Shown here: positions 56,605-64,000 of the stretch, piece after piece
How positions within the stretch are numbered: the first letter of the stretch is position 1
Layout: every line of letters starts with the position of its first letter
From: Rhizobium sp. BT03
GTDB taxonomy: Bacteria; Pseudomonadota; Alphaproteobacteria; Rhizobiales; Rhizobiaceae
Assembly: GCF_030053155.1 (NCBI RefSeq)
Contig: NZ_CP125640.1
Span: 2,865,501-2,929,500 of the forward strand
Length of the DNA: 64,000 nucleotides
Reading direction: 5' to 3'
Notes under the pieces: generated by a model
Told to the model about the DNA's origin: nothing
The model's input: the letters and a program-made list of their open reading frames with translations, nothing else
Databases searched by the model: none
Made by a program: the position numbers and the translations under genes

Positions 56605-57308
56605 GCGATGGCCGCCTCGCTGCGACGGGCGGCGCTGTCGCCTTCGATCCGGCCGGAACGGACGCGGATCTGGCGCGAGCAGCGATTGGCAAGTGAGACG
56701 TCATGGGTGACGAGAAGCAAAGTCATGCCGCGTTCGGCCTGCTTGGAAAACAAGAGGTCGGCGATCTGTCGGCCGGTCTCGGTATCGAGATTGCCTGTCG
56801 GCTCGTCGGCGATCAGCAGGGCCGGCGAGGGGGCGAGCGCCCTTGCGATCGCCACGCGCTGCTGTTCGCCGCCGGAAAGCTGGCCGGGATAGTGGTTCAG
56901 CCGTTCGCCGAGACCGACCGATTTCAGCTCGCGATGGGCGATTTCGAAGGCGTTGCCGACATTGGCGAGTTCCAGCGGCACGGCAACGTTTTCCAGCGCC
57001 GTCATATTGGCGATCAGGTGGAAGGACTGGAAGACGATGCCGATGTTGCGGCCGCGGAAATCGGCGACCTGATCCTCGCTCAGCGCGTGGAGCGGCGTGT
57101 CGTTGATGTTGATTTCGCCGCTGTCGAGCTTTTCCAGCCCGGCAAGCACCATCAGCAGGGTCGACTTGCCGGATCCGGAGGGACCGACGATGCCCACGGA
57201 TTCACCCGCCGCGATATCGAGATCGATACCCTTCAGCACGTGCACGGAAGCGGCCGCACTGCCAAGGGTCAGATCGGCGCCCTTCAACTCGATGATGGTT
57301 TTTGCCAA
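56601..57308 (-). CDS. ABC transporter ATPase, YbbA-like
   Basis: 235 residues from a TTG start; no ATG fits the domain start ('[20 protein letters not shown]'). Walker A '[16 protein letters not shown]', Q-loop '[19 protein letters not shown]', signature '[15 protein letters not shown]', Walker B '[12 protein letters not shown]' and His in 'LLLVTHD' are intact. LolD/YbbA branch. It drives the FtsX-like permease encoded next (ATGA overlap). The frame is open much further upstream but that part is antisense to the tesA-like gene. Confidence 0.92.
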   Translation of the reverse strand: MAKTIIELKGADLTLGSAAASVHVLKGIDLDIAAGESVGIVGPSGSGKSTLLMVLAGLEKLDSGEININDTPLHALSEDQVADFRGRNIGIVFQSFHLIANMTALENVAVPLELANVGNAFEIAHRELKSVGLGERLNHYPGQLSGGEQQRVAIARALAPSPALLIADEPTGNLDTETGRQIADLLFSKQAERGMTLLLVTHDVSLANRCSRQIRVRSGRIEGDSAARRSEAAIA

Positions 57309-57380
57309 CAGAAATCGCCCTATATAAATCCATAACGAAACAGCCGCATAACGGCACTTCGCCAATCTAGGGAAGCCAGA

Positions 57381-58025
57381 ATGAGATTTAAAGTTGCCGC
57401 GCTTCAATTCACCGTCATTGCCGCTTCGCTGATCTTTGCCGCCGCAGCCAATGCCCGGACGATCAATCTCGTCGGTTTTGGGGACAGCCTGATGGCGGGC
57501 TACCAATTGCCGCCCGGCGACGGCTTTCCGGAAAAGCTGCAGGTGGCCCTGAAGGCGAAGGGGCTCGACGTCACTATTGCCAATGCCGGGGTCTCCGGCG
57601 ACACGACGACAGGGGGGCTTGCGCGGATCGACTGGTCGATACCCGACGGCACCGACGGCGTTATCCTCGAGCTCGGCGCCAACGATGCGCTGCGCGGCAT
57701 TCCGCCTGAGGAAAGCGAGAAGAACCTCGATCAGATGATTGCCCGGCTGAAAGAGCGCGGCATCGCCGTGCTGCTCGTCGGCATGATGGCGCCGCCGAAC
57801 ATGGGCGCGGACTATGCCGCACGCTTCAATCCGATCTACCGGAAGCTTTCGGAAAAACATGGAGTTCCGCTTTACGGCTTCTTCCTCGACGGCGTGGCGC
57901 TCGATGCGGGGCTGAAACTCGACGACGGGATGCATCCGAATGCGAAGGGCATCGATGTCATGGTTCAGAAGATGGAAACCGATGTCACAAATTTCGTCGG
58001 GACGATTTCTTCTGTGAAGAAATAG
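57381..58025 (+). CDS. tesA: TesA-like arylesterase / lysophospholipase L1 (SGNH)
   Basis: 214 residues. A signal peptide of about 25 residues ('VIAASLIFAAAANA'). SGNH blocks: Ser36 in 'VGFGDSLMAGYQL', Gly in 'NAGVSGDTTTGGLARI', Asn in 'LELGANDALRGIPP', and Asp/His in 'DDGMHPNAKG'. This is the periplasmic TesA/thioesterase I branch with broad esterase and lysophospholipase action. It is divergent from the YbbA-like ATPase gene (72 nt between starts), the arrangement also seen in E. coli. Confidence 0.92.
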   Translation: MRFKVAALQFTVIAASLIFAAAANARTINLVGFGDSLMAGYQLPPGDGFPEKLQVALKAKGLDVTIANAGVSGDTTTGGLARIDWSIPDGTDGVILELGANDALRGIPPEESEKNLDQMIARLKERGIAVLLVGMMAPPNMGADYAARFNPIYRKLSEKHGVPLYGFFLDGVALDAGLKLDDGMHPNAKGIDVMVQKMETDVTNFVGTISSVKK

Positions 58026-58093
58026 GGGCTTGCGCGGTCATTGATTGCATGATTCCGTGTAAGCACCTGCAAAAGATTCGGGGAGTGCTCGTT

Positions 58094-58687
58094 ATGCCGA
58101 GACTGTTTACCGCCCTCGAAATTCCGCGCAATGCGGCGATGAGCCTTTCATTGCTGCGCGGTGGCCTCCCCGGAGCACGATGGATCGATGTGGAGAATTA
58201 CCACATCACCCTGCGCTTCATCGGTGATGTCGACGGCCGGACGGCCGATGAAATCGTAGAACGCCTCGACCGGATCGATCGGCCGGAATTCCAATTCCGG
58301 CTCGAAGGCATCGGTTCCTTCGGCTCGAAGAAACCGCATTCGGTCTGGGCCGGCGTTTCGCAGTCGCCGGAGATGTATGCCCTGCAGGGCGAGATCGAGC
58401 GGATCTGCCAGCGCATCGGCCTGCCGCCGGATCCGCGCAAATTCACGCCGCATGTGACGCTGGCGCGGCTCAAATCCTCGCGGCTCGACGATGTCGTGCA
58501 ATATCTGGCGGGACGCGGCAACTTCCACACATCAACCTTCACGGCGCCGCGTTTCGTGCTGCTGTCGTCGCGCGAATCGGTCGGCGGCGGGCCCTACCTC
58601 ACCGAGGAAGTGTTCCCGCTGCACGAGGCGCGCTCGGCGCCCAGCGCTTCGAGCAGGCTGCTGCAGCCGGTCAAGAGCCTGGTATAG
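58094..58687 (+). CDS. thpR: RNA 2',3'-cyclic phosphodiesterase ThpR
   Basis: 197 residues, 2H phosphoesterase with both HxT motifs: 'ENYHITLRFIGD' (His37) and 'FTPHVTLARLKS' (about 121). It opens cyclic 2',3' phosphates on RNA ends or joins 2'-5' bonds. The start at 58094 has GGGAG. Its last 94 nt overlap the 3' end of the phosphatase gene on the other strand, a long tail-to-tail overlap. Confidence 0.93.
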   Translation: MPRLFTALEIPRNAAMSLSLLRGGLPGARWIDVENYHITLRFIGDVDGRTADEIVERLDRIDRPEFQFRLEGIGSFGSKKPHSVWAGVSQSPEMYALQGEIERICQRIGLPPDPRKFTPHVTLARLKSSRLDDVVQYLAGRGNFHTSTFTAPRFVLLSSRESVGGGPYLTEEVFPLHEARSAPSASSRLLQPVKSLV

Positions 58688-59094
58688 ACCAGCTCGAAAC
58701 CTGCGGGACCGCCATAATAGGGATCGGGGATATCCTCTCCGGTTCCAAGCGCGATATCGCCGAAGAGGCCGATGGTCGCCTCAGGCGGCGCGATCGTTTC
58801 GAGCGCCGCCACATTGTCGCGGTCCATCACCAGGATCAGATCGAAATCCCTGAAATCGCTGGAGCGGATTCGGCGGGCGTGTTGCCCGGATATGTCGATA
58901 CCGTGGCCTTTCGCTGTGGCGATCGACCGGCGATCGGGCGGCTCGCCTTCATGCCAACCGCCGGTGCCGGCGGAATCGATCGTGAAACGGCCGGTCAAAC
59001 CTGCCTCGGCGACGAGATGGCGAAAAATTCCCTCGGCAAGCGGAGAACGGCATATATTGCCCATGCAAACGAAGAGGACGCTGATGTGTTTCAT
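58594..59094 (-). CDS. Low-molecular-weight protein-tyrosine phosphatase
   Basis: 166 residues. P-loop 'LFVCMGNICRSPLAEG' with nucleophile Cys10 and Arg16; general acid Asp in 'EDIPDPYYGGPAGFELV'. It removes phosphate from protein Tyr or arsenate-type substrates; in rhizobia relatives act on exopolysaccharide kinases. The last ~30 residues are encoded opposite the end of thpR. Start 59094 chosen because earlier in-frame starts lie antisense to the phhB gene. Confidence 0.9.
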   Translation of the reverse strand: MKHISVLFVCMGNICRSPLAEGIFRHLVAEAGLTGRFTIDSAGTGGWHEGEPPDRRSIATAKGHGIDISGQHARRIRSSDFRDFDLILVMDRDNVAALETIAPPEATIGLFGDIALGTGEDIPDPYYGGPAGFELVYTRLLTGCSSLLEALGAERASCSGNTSSVR

Positions 59095-59128
59095 CGGTAG
59101 GCCTGTCGACAGATGAGAGGACCATGGC

Positions 59129-59434
59129 ATGAAAATGGAAAGACTGGAACGGGCTACGATCGAGGCTGAAATGGCCGGGCTTGCGGGCTGGGCACTCAAC
59201 GATGCGGCTTCCTCGATATCGAAGACGTTCAAGTTTGCAAACTTTGTCGAGGCTTTCGGCTTCATGACCGAGGCAGCGATTAGGGCCGAAAAGCTCAACC
59301 ATCATCCCGAATGGTTCAACGTCTATTCCAGGGTGGATGTGACGCTGAATACCCATGATGCCGGCGGCCTGACGGAGCTGGATTTCAAGCTCGCCAAGGC
59401 GATGGACAAGGCCGCGGCCCGACGCGGCGTCTAA
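59129..59434 (+). CDS. phhB: Pterin-4a-carbinolamine dehydratase
   Basis: 101 residues. The catalytic block '[19 protein letters not shown]' (His58, His59) and '[20 protein letters not shown]' (third His) are complete. PCD dehydrates 4a-hydroxytetrahydrobiopterin to recycle the cofactor of aromatic amino-acid hydroxylases. No phenylalanine hydroxylase gene is adjacent. A start at 59135 (second ATG) is also possible. Followed after a short gap by the DUF1232 gene. Confidence 0.93.
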   Translation: MKMERLERATIEAEMAGLAGWALNDAASSISKTFKFANFVEAFGFMTEAAIRAEKLNHHPEWFNVYSRVDVTLNTHDAGGLTELDFKLAKAMDKAAARRGV

Positions 59435-59491
59435 AAGCGGGGCCGATTGAAAGAGTCCGCGCCATCACCATATGTTCGCAGGGACGAAAGG

Positions 59492-59893
59492 ATGGAAGGG
59501 ATGGACGAGGTCAAATTCGGGGAAATCCTGTTGCCAGGCGACGAGGACACCCAGAGCCGGCGGGAGAAGACGGTGCGGCAGAAATTCTGGCCGACCTTCC
59601 GCCGCGCCGTGCGGCAAATTCCGTTCTCACGCGATGTCGTTGCCGGCTTCTACTGCGCGCTCGATCCGCAGACGCCGACGAAGGTGCGCGGCGTGCTGCT
59701 CGCAGCGCTTGCCTATTTCGTCATGCCGGTCGACATGATCCCGGATGTTTTCGCCGTCATCGGCTTTTCCGATGACATCGCCGTGCTCTCGGCCGCCTTC
59801 GCCATGGTGCGCGGCCATATCCGCCCGGGCCATTATGAGGCGGCCGACCGCGTTCTCGCCGACCGGACCGAGGAAACGATGAAGACGATTTAA
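59492..59893 (+). CDS. DUF1232 (YkvA-like) membrane protein
   Basis: 133 residues from the chosen ATG. The DUF1232 core is 'TPTKVRGVLLAALAYFVMPV' then 'DMIPDVFAVIGFSDDIAVLS', a short hairpin of two hydrophobic helices with the conserved P-x-D-x-I-P-D motif. Role unknown. A TTG at 59447 extends the frame by 15 residues. It converges with the ECF sigma gene, the stop codons overlapping by 4 nt. Confidence 0.85.
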   Translation: MEGMDEVKFGEILLPGDEDTQSRREKTVRQKFWPTFRRAVRQIPFSRDVVAGFYCALDPQTPTKVRGVLLAALAYFVMPVDMIPDVFAVIGFSDDIAVLSAAFAMVRGHIRPGHYEAADRVLADRTEETMKTI

Positions 59894-60450
59894 GCCGTCT
59901 CGCGCTCCAGCACCTTGCGGAGCTTGCCGAAGGCAAGCCGGATGCGCGATTTCACCGTGCCGAGCGGCAGCCCGGTCGCTTCGGCGATCTCCGAATGCGA
60001 TTGACCGAGGAAGAAGGCGGCGCGCAGCATCTCGCGCTGCTCTTCCGGCAATTGGCCGACGGCGGCGCGTATCCTGGCGTCGCGATCGTCATTGGCGACG
60101 ATTTCTTCGGCGCCGATCTCGGCCGGCGGCTGCAGGGCCGGATCGGTCTCGTCGAAGATGCGGGTATTGATGCGGCGCTGCATGTCGATGCGGCGATTGC
60201 GGGCAATGCGGAAAAGCCAGGTAGAGAATGAAGATCGGGTGGCATCGTAGAGATCCGCCTTGTGCCAGAGCACGATCATGATCTCCTGAACCAGTTCCTC
60301 GGCCTCGGCATTGGTCATCTTCTGGCGCATCAGCCAGGCCTTCAGCCGGGGTGCGAAATAGTCGAACAGGATGGAAAAGGCCTGCTGGTCGCGATCCCTG
60401 GCGACGGCCTTCGCGAGGGCAGCGAAACGCTGTCTTTCCTCGGCATCCAT
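59890..60450 (-). CDS. ECF-family RNA polymerase sigma factor
   Basis: 186 residues. Region 2: 'AEAEELVQEIMIVLWHKADL' and 'FSTWLFRIARNRRIDMQRR'; region 4: 'SHSEIAEATGLPLGTVKSRI'. It resembles SigK/ECF19-like or RpoE-like groups. Usually such genes are followed by an anti-sigma gene; here the next gene downstream converges and none is adjacent. Control must lie elsewhere or be transcriptional. Divergent from the ialB-like gene with 336 nt between. Confidence 0.9.
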   Translation of the reverse strand: MDAEERQRFAALAKAVARDRDQQAFSILFDYFAPRLKAWLMRQKMTNAEAEELVQEIMIVLWHKADLYDATRSSFSTWLFRIARNRRIDMQRRINTRIFDETDPALQPPAEIGAEEIVANDDRDARIRAAVGQLPEEQREMLRAAFFLGQSHSEIAEATGLPLGTVKSRIRLAFGKLRKVLERETA

Positions 60451-60786
60451 GTCCCCTCACGAGCCCCCTGCGGCAATAATTTCGTCCCGGATTTCCAAGT
60501 CTTACTGAGGTACAACGGATTTGGGAAAGGTCAAACTCTTGCCTGAATCTTTGTGTCTTAAATTCACCCGAACGGACGGCCAGTGCCATCGGGGCACGGT
60601 GTCGCGGCCGATACCGTCAAAGGGGCGAAAATTGATACCCGAGCTGAAATGACACAGGCAGATACAAATCGCAGCTATTGTTGACCATTTGGTAACCTGA
60701 ATTAAGTCAAAATAAAGCAGATCGTGATTATGCGGCGCCCGCTATGATCGCTTCGGGCCTTGAATCGCAAGAACCGGCAGGAATCC
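60451..60786. other. Divergent control region between the ECF sigma and IalB-like genes
   Basis: No gene seen. Bases 60480-60570 hold an AT-richer stretch suitable for the leftward sigma-gene promoter, and 60660-60730 (GTTGACC...ACCTGAATTAAG) for the rightward one. No exact ECF promoter could be defined by eye. Confidence 0.45.
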
Positions 60787-61299
60787 ATGTTTGTAAAAAG
60801 TATCGTATCCGCTCTCGCACTCACCCTTGTCATGGCCGGAGTTGCGGCAGCGCAGCAGGCCGCCGCGCCAAACCGCATCCAGCAGTTCCAGGCATGGGGC
60901 GCCTACTCCTACAAGTCGGGCGCCAGCACCGTCTGCTACGTGCTGTCCGTTCCGACGGCAAAGCAGCCGGCAAGCGTCGACCATGGCGATAACTTCTTCA
61001 TCGTCTCGCAGCGTCCCGGCCAGAACATCTCCTACGAACCGCAGGCGATGATGGGCTACACGGTGAAGGAAAATTCGAAGATCAACGTCGTCATCGACAA
61101 CAAGACCTTCGTCATGTTCACCAAGGACAAGGCCGGCTGGGTCGAGAATGCGGCGCAGGAGCCCGCTCTCGTCGCGGCCATGAAGACCGGTCATTCGATG
61201 ACGGTGAATGCCGTTTCGCGCAAGGGTACCGGCACCTCCTACAGCTATTCGCTCTCCGGCATTTCGGCTGCGCTGAAGCAGATCGAAAGCTGCAAGTAA
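60787..61299 (+). CDS. Invasion-associated locus B (IalB)-like secreted protein
   Basis: 170 residues. Signal peptide 'MFVKSIVSALALTLVMAGVA' then AAAQ. The mature protein matches the IalB family (PF06776): 'FQAWGAYSYKSGASTVCYVL', 'HGDNFFIVSQRPGQNISYEP', 'MTVNAVSRKGTGTSYSYSLS'. A final Cys pairs probably with the first Cys. In Bartonella IalB aids red-cell invasion; in rhizobia these are periplasmic or surface proteins of unknown role. AGGA precedes the ATG at 60787. Confidence 0.87.
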   Translation: MFVKSIVSALALTLVMAGVAAAQQAAAPNRIQQFQAWGAYSYKSGASTVCYVLSVPTAKQPASVDHGDNFFIVSQRPGQNISYEPQAMMGYTVKENSKINVVIDNKTFVMFTKDKAGWVENAAQEPALVAAMKTGHSMTVNAVSRKGTGTSYSYSLSGISAALKQIESCK

Positions 61300-61457
61300 G
61301 CGGCCCTGCAGGTCGCAGAGTTTCACGGGGCGCCGGCCTGGCGCCCCGCCCCTAACTGGAATGTGGAATACTTTCTGGCGCAAATATCCGTCGCGAAACT
61401 CCAACTTTTGCGAGTGACTTTCGCGACAAGCCATCCTGGTGGAAGGGCAACGCAGGC

Positions 61458-61910
61458 CTATAGTGGCTTTCGGAAGAACACGACGCGCTGTGTCTCCTCA
61501 AATCCTAAAGCGGCGTGGAGCGCATGGCTGGCTGAATTCTCAAGCCGCGCGTCAGAGCCAAACTCAACACACCCAAGCGACTTCCCCCAATCGGCAACGG
61601 CATTGCAAAGCGATCGTGCAATACCCTTTCGCCTGTCAGCGGGCCTGATATAAATCCCTTCGAGGAATAGAACGGGCGAGCTGCTGCATCCATTCACATA
61701 ATCATGCCGCAAAGTGGCCTCAGCAAACCCGACAGCTTCATTCGCAGCATTTCGAGCGATGAAGGCGATGGCTTCTCCACTTTCTGAAAGAAACGCCCGG
61801 CTCAACTCAGCTCGATGATCTTCAAGCGAGTGATGCGGCCATAGCGCCAGGCGAAGCCGCGCCCATGGCTCAACATCTTTTATAGTCCCGATCTCAATAA
61901 TCGATTCCAT
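61458..61910 (-). CDS. GNAT acetyltransferase, AAC(6')-I-like
   Basis: 150 residues. 'VEPWARLRLALWPHHSLEDH' at the N-terminus, 'LRHDYVNGCSSSPVLFLEGI', acetyl-CoA loop 'RPADRRKGIARSLCNAVADW', and 'NSASHALHAALGFEETQRVV' with FFRKPL at the end form the pattern of aminoglycoside 6'-N-acetyltransferases of the AAC(6')-I group. Base composition is lower in GC than in the neighbours, and a repeat lies upstream, so it may have been acquired. Whether it acts on aminoglycosides is unknown. Confidence 0.82.
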   Translation of the reverse strand: MESIIEIGTIKDVEPWARLRLALWPHHSLEDHRAELSRAFLSESGEAIAFIARNAANEAVGFAEATLRHDYVNGCSSSPVLFLEGIYIRPADRRKGIARSLCNAVADWGKSLGCVEFGSDARLENSASHALHAALGFEETQRVVFFRKPL

Positions 61911-62314
61911 ATTGCGGTTCGCTTCTCGTCGCAAAAATCCCAATTCAAGCGACAGTTTCGGGACCGGTGAGCGCGCAGAATGCTTCACGAAGATATTTCC
62001 AGCAAGGCCTTGCGCCGGCCCTTCTCGATTCCATCTATAGCGCGGCGCGATCTTTCAGATCGGCTTTCCACGCTTCAGGTCTTTGGTTTCCAATGTCGTT
62101 GTCGCAAAATCGCTGCACAGTTTTGCGCGACATGCCGTGTAGTGACGCGCGGGCAAAATGATGCTAAAGGGCGCGCCAACAGCGGATAGATCGCGATCAG
62201 TCGCCGTTCCGCCATTCAATTTTTGCCGATCTGCCGTCATGCGCCCGCAAGTCTTCCGGTCCACCCTGAAGCGTGCGGGCTCGCAGGGGCAGGACATGTT
62301 TGAATTCGGGATGA
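61911..62314. other. Intergenic region with palindromic repeat
   Basis: No gene supported. 62038-62141 is a repeat copy; the rest (62142-62314) is the leader of rlmN and shows no clear motif beyond its ribosome site. Confidence 0.45.
62038..62141. repeat. Rhizobial intergenic palindromic repeat, copy 2
   Basis: GCGCGATCTTTCAGATCGGC near the start and the hairpin arms ATGTCG...GCAAAA and TTTTGC...CGACAT match the copy at 1292-1394 over its whole length with scattered changes. Confidence 0.7.
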
Positions 62315-63547
62315 ATGCCTATGTCCGTTGTGGATGCGATCGTTGTTAGCAAGCCGCAGGCGCGCACGTCCGCCAGCCTGGAAAAGCCGTCTTTGATCGG
62401 GCTGTCGCGCGAGGAGATGGGGGCGGCGCTCCGGGAAAGGGGCGTGGCCGAGAAGCAGATCAAGATGCGCGTCGCGCAGCTCTGGAACTGGATCTATGTG
62501 CGCGGCGTCTCCGATTTCGACCATATGACGAATGTCGCCAAGGACATGCGCGAAATGCTGAAGCAGCATTTCACCATCGCGCGTCCAGAGATCGTCGAAG
62601 AGCAGGTCTCGAACGACGGCACGCGCAAATGGCTGCTGCGTTTTCCCCCGCGGGGCGCCGGCCGCCCGGTCGAGATCGAAGCCGTCTATATCCCGGAAGA
62701 GGGCCGCGGCACGCTCTGCATCTCCAGCCAGGTCGGCTGCACGCTGACCTGTTCTTTCTGTCACACCGGCACGCAACGCCTGGTGCGCAACCTGACGGCG
62801 GAAGAGATCCTCTCGCAGCTGCTGCTTGCCCGCGACCGGCTCGGCGACTTCCCGGATCGGGAAGCGCCGCAGGGCACGATCATGCCTGCCGAGGGCCGCA
62901 AGGTCAGCAATATCGTCATGATGGGCATGGGCGAGCCGCTCTATAATTTCGATGCCGTCAAGCAGGCATTGCTGATCGCCACGGATGGCGACGGCCTGTC
63001 GCTCTCCAGGCGCCGGGTGACGCTGTCCACCTCCGGCGTCGTGCCGGAGATCTTCCGCACCGGCGAGGAGATCGGTGTGATGCTGGCGATCTCGCTGCAT
63101 GCGGTGCGCGACGACCTGCGCGACATTCTGGTGCCGATCAACAAGAAGTACCCGCTGAAGGAACTGATCGAGGCGTGCAAGGCCTATCCCGGCCTTTCCA
63201 ATGCGCGGCGCATCACCTTCGAATATGTGATGCTGAAGGATGTCAACGACAGCCTTGAGGACGCCAAGGGGCTGATCAAGCTCCTGAAGGGCGTGCCGGC
63301 GAAGATCAACCTCATTCCGTTCAATCCCTGGCCGGGCACCAATTACCAGTGTTCCGACTGGGAGCAGATCGAGAAGTTCGCCGATTTCATCAATTCGGCC
63401 GGTTACGCCTCGCCGATCCGCACGCCGCGTGGCCGCGATATTCTTGCCGCCTGCGGCCAGCTGAAATCGGAATCCGAGCGCATGCGCAAGACCGAGCGCC
63501 TGGCCTTCGAGGCGATGATGATCGCCAATCACGGCGCCGACGACTGA
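62315..63547 (+). CDS. rlmN: Dual-specificity rRNA/tRNA adenine-C2 methyltransferase RlmN
   Basis: 410 residues. Radical SAM enzyme that methylates A2503 of 23S rRNA and A37 of some tRNAs. Cluster Cys in '[15 protein letters not shown]' (142, 146, 149), SAM motif '[15 protein letters not shown]', '[11 protein letters not shown]', and the C-terminal methyl-carrying Cys in 'DILAACGQL' (about 379). The N-terminal '[20 protein letters not shown]' is the RNA-binding region. The start may be 62315 or two codons later (62321). Confidence 0.96.
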   Translation: MPMSVVDAIVVSKPQARTSASLEKPSLIGLSREEMGAALRERGVAEKQIKMRVAQLWNWIYVRGVSDFDHMTNVAKDMREMLKQHFTIARPEIVEEQVSNDGTRKWLLRFPPRGAGRPVEIEAVYIPEEGRGTLCISSQVGCTLTCSFCHTGTQRLVRNLTAEEILSQLLLARDRLGDFPDREAPQGTIMPAEGRKVSNIVMMGMGEPLYNFDAVKQALLIATDGDGLSLSRRRVTLSTSGVVPEIFRTGEEIGVMLAISLHAVRDDLRDILVPINKKYPLKELIEACKAYPGLSNARRITFEYVMLKDVNDSLEDAKGLIKLLKGVPAKINLIPFNPWPGTNYQCSDWEQIEKFADFINSAGYASPIRTPRGRDILAACGQLKSESERMRKTERLAFEAMMIANHGADD

Positions 63548-63640
63548 TCAGCAAGTTTGATCCTCGCTACAATTCTCCTGCATTGATTTAAGCATGCGCT
63601 TTTCCTAATAGTGCCGCCAAAATCATTCAGGAGGATACAA

Positions 63641-64000
63641 ATGCGCCCGATTCTGCTCGCTCTTGCCGCCAGTTTGGCCCTTTCCCTACCCGCAAAGGCT
63701 GACAACGTCACGGTCGCCGTGACGGCGATCGTCGAGCATCCGGCGCTGGATGCGGCCCGCAAGGGCGTTCTCGATGCGCTGACGGCCGCCGGCTACAAAG
63801 AGGGCGAGAACCTGAAATTCGTGTTCGAGTCGGCGCAAGGCAATCCGGCGACGGCAGCTCAGATCGCCCGCCAGTTCGCCGGCGACGAGCCTGATGTCAT
63901 CGTGCCGATCTCCACGCCCTCGGCCCAGGCGGTCGTCTCATCGACACGCGACATTCCGGTCGTCTTCACCGCCGTCTCCGATCCGCTCGGCGCCCAGCTC
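63641..64000 (+). CDS. ABC transporter substrate-binding protein (PF04392), C-terminus outside window
   Basis: 120 residues visible; the rest lies past the window end. GGAGG precedes the ATG. Signal peptide of about 20 residues ('MRPILLALAASLALSLPAKA'). Mature start 'DNVTVAVTAIVEHPALDAA', then 'GVLDALTAAGYKEGENLKFV' and 'RDIPVVFTAVSDPLGAQL' match the ABC_sub_bind family, often found with TrpX-like permeases for aromatic amino acids. No permease is in view. Confidence 0.9.
   Translation, partial: MRPILLALAASLALSLPAKADNVTVAVTAIVEHPALDAARKGVLDALTAAGYKEGENLKFVFESAQGNPATAAQIARQFAGDEPDVIVPISTPSAQAVVSSTRDIPVVFTAVSDPLGAQL

Overview
The window is chromosomal DNA of a Rhizobium-type alphaproteobacterium, most likely the R. 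etli / R. leguminosarum group. The evidence is high GC with strongly biased codon use in the core genes, the gene orders rpsP-rimM-trmD-rplS, dapF-mtaB-ftsY, glnK-amtB and ccmABCDG, a CtrA-like site before ftsK, a ybhL-type leader before a Bax-inhibitor-1 gene, and several intergenic palindromic repeats of the kind rhizobia carry. Species assignment is inference; no 16S gene is present.

Region 1 (1-14.2 kb) is the accessory part. It holds two paralogous glycoamylase-domain (PF10091) genes, one cut by the window start. It also has an M81/MlrC-like peptidase gene paired with a gamma-glutamyltransferase-family gene, the wreck of an MFS transporter fused by deletion to the remains of a LysR regulator, and an SbmA/BacA-type ABC exporter whose ATPase motifs are all degenerate. 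A 308-bp structured element with 34-bp terminal inverted repeats follows. The region ends with a probable CBS-BON / phosphoketolase / glycoamylase operon that has an FNR/FixK-like box upstream. tRNA-Gly(GCC) lies at the boundary to the core.

Region 2 (14.8-32.5 kb) is core: a YbaK-type editing protein, a thioredoxin-TPR (CnoX/YbbN-like) protein, a Lon-N domain protein, Trm112-like, a UbiH-family hydroxylase, TesB, the nitrogen-sensing pair glnK-amtB behind a probable sigma-54 promoter, ftsK behind a CtrA-like box, lolA (with a twin-arginine leader), xthA coupled to an ATP-grasp gene, a cyclic-nucleotide-domain protein, a CenR/OtpR-like response regulator divergent from an L,D-transpeptidase, an aldo/keto reductase, and leuC.

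Region 3 (32.5-47.9 kb) groups an amino-acid ABC transporter, then translation and protein-targeting genes (rplS, trmD, rimM, rpsP, a chorismate mutase, ffh). These are followed by dapF-mtaB-ftsY-yciB-DUF2585 and the cytochrome c maturation operon ccmABCDG. Three composite inverted-repeat elements lie within about 5 kb here. One is read in frame inside ftsY, one splits ccmA from ccmB, and one lies after the DUF2585 gene.

Region 4 (47.9-64 kb) holds acnA, a DUF1223 protein, DUF2794, two GNAT acetyltransferases (one AAC(6')-like), a Bax-inhibitor-1 protein with its RNA leader, the ybbA/ybbP-like ABC pair divergent from a tesA-like esterase, thpR overlapping a low-molecular-weight phosphatase, phhB, DUF1232, an ECF sigma factor without an adjacent anti-sigma gene, an IalB-like secreted protein, rlmN, and the start of a PF04392 substrate-binding protein.
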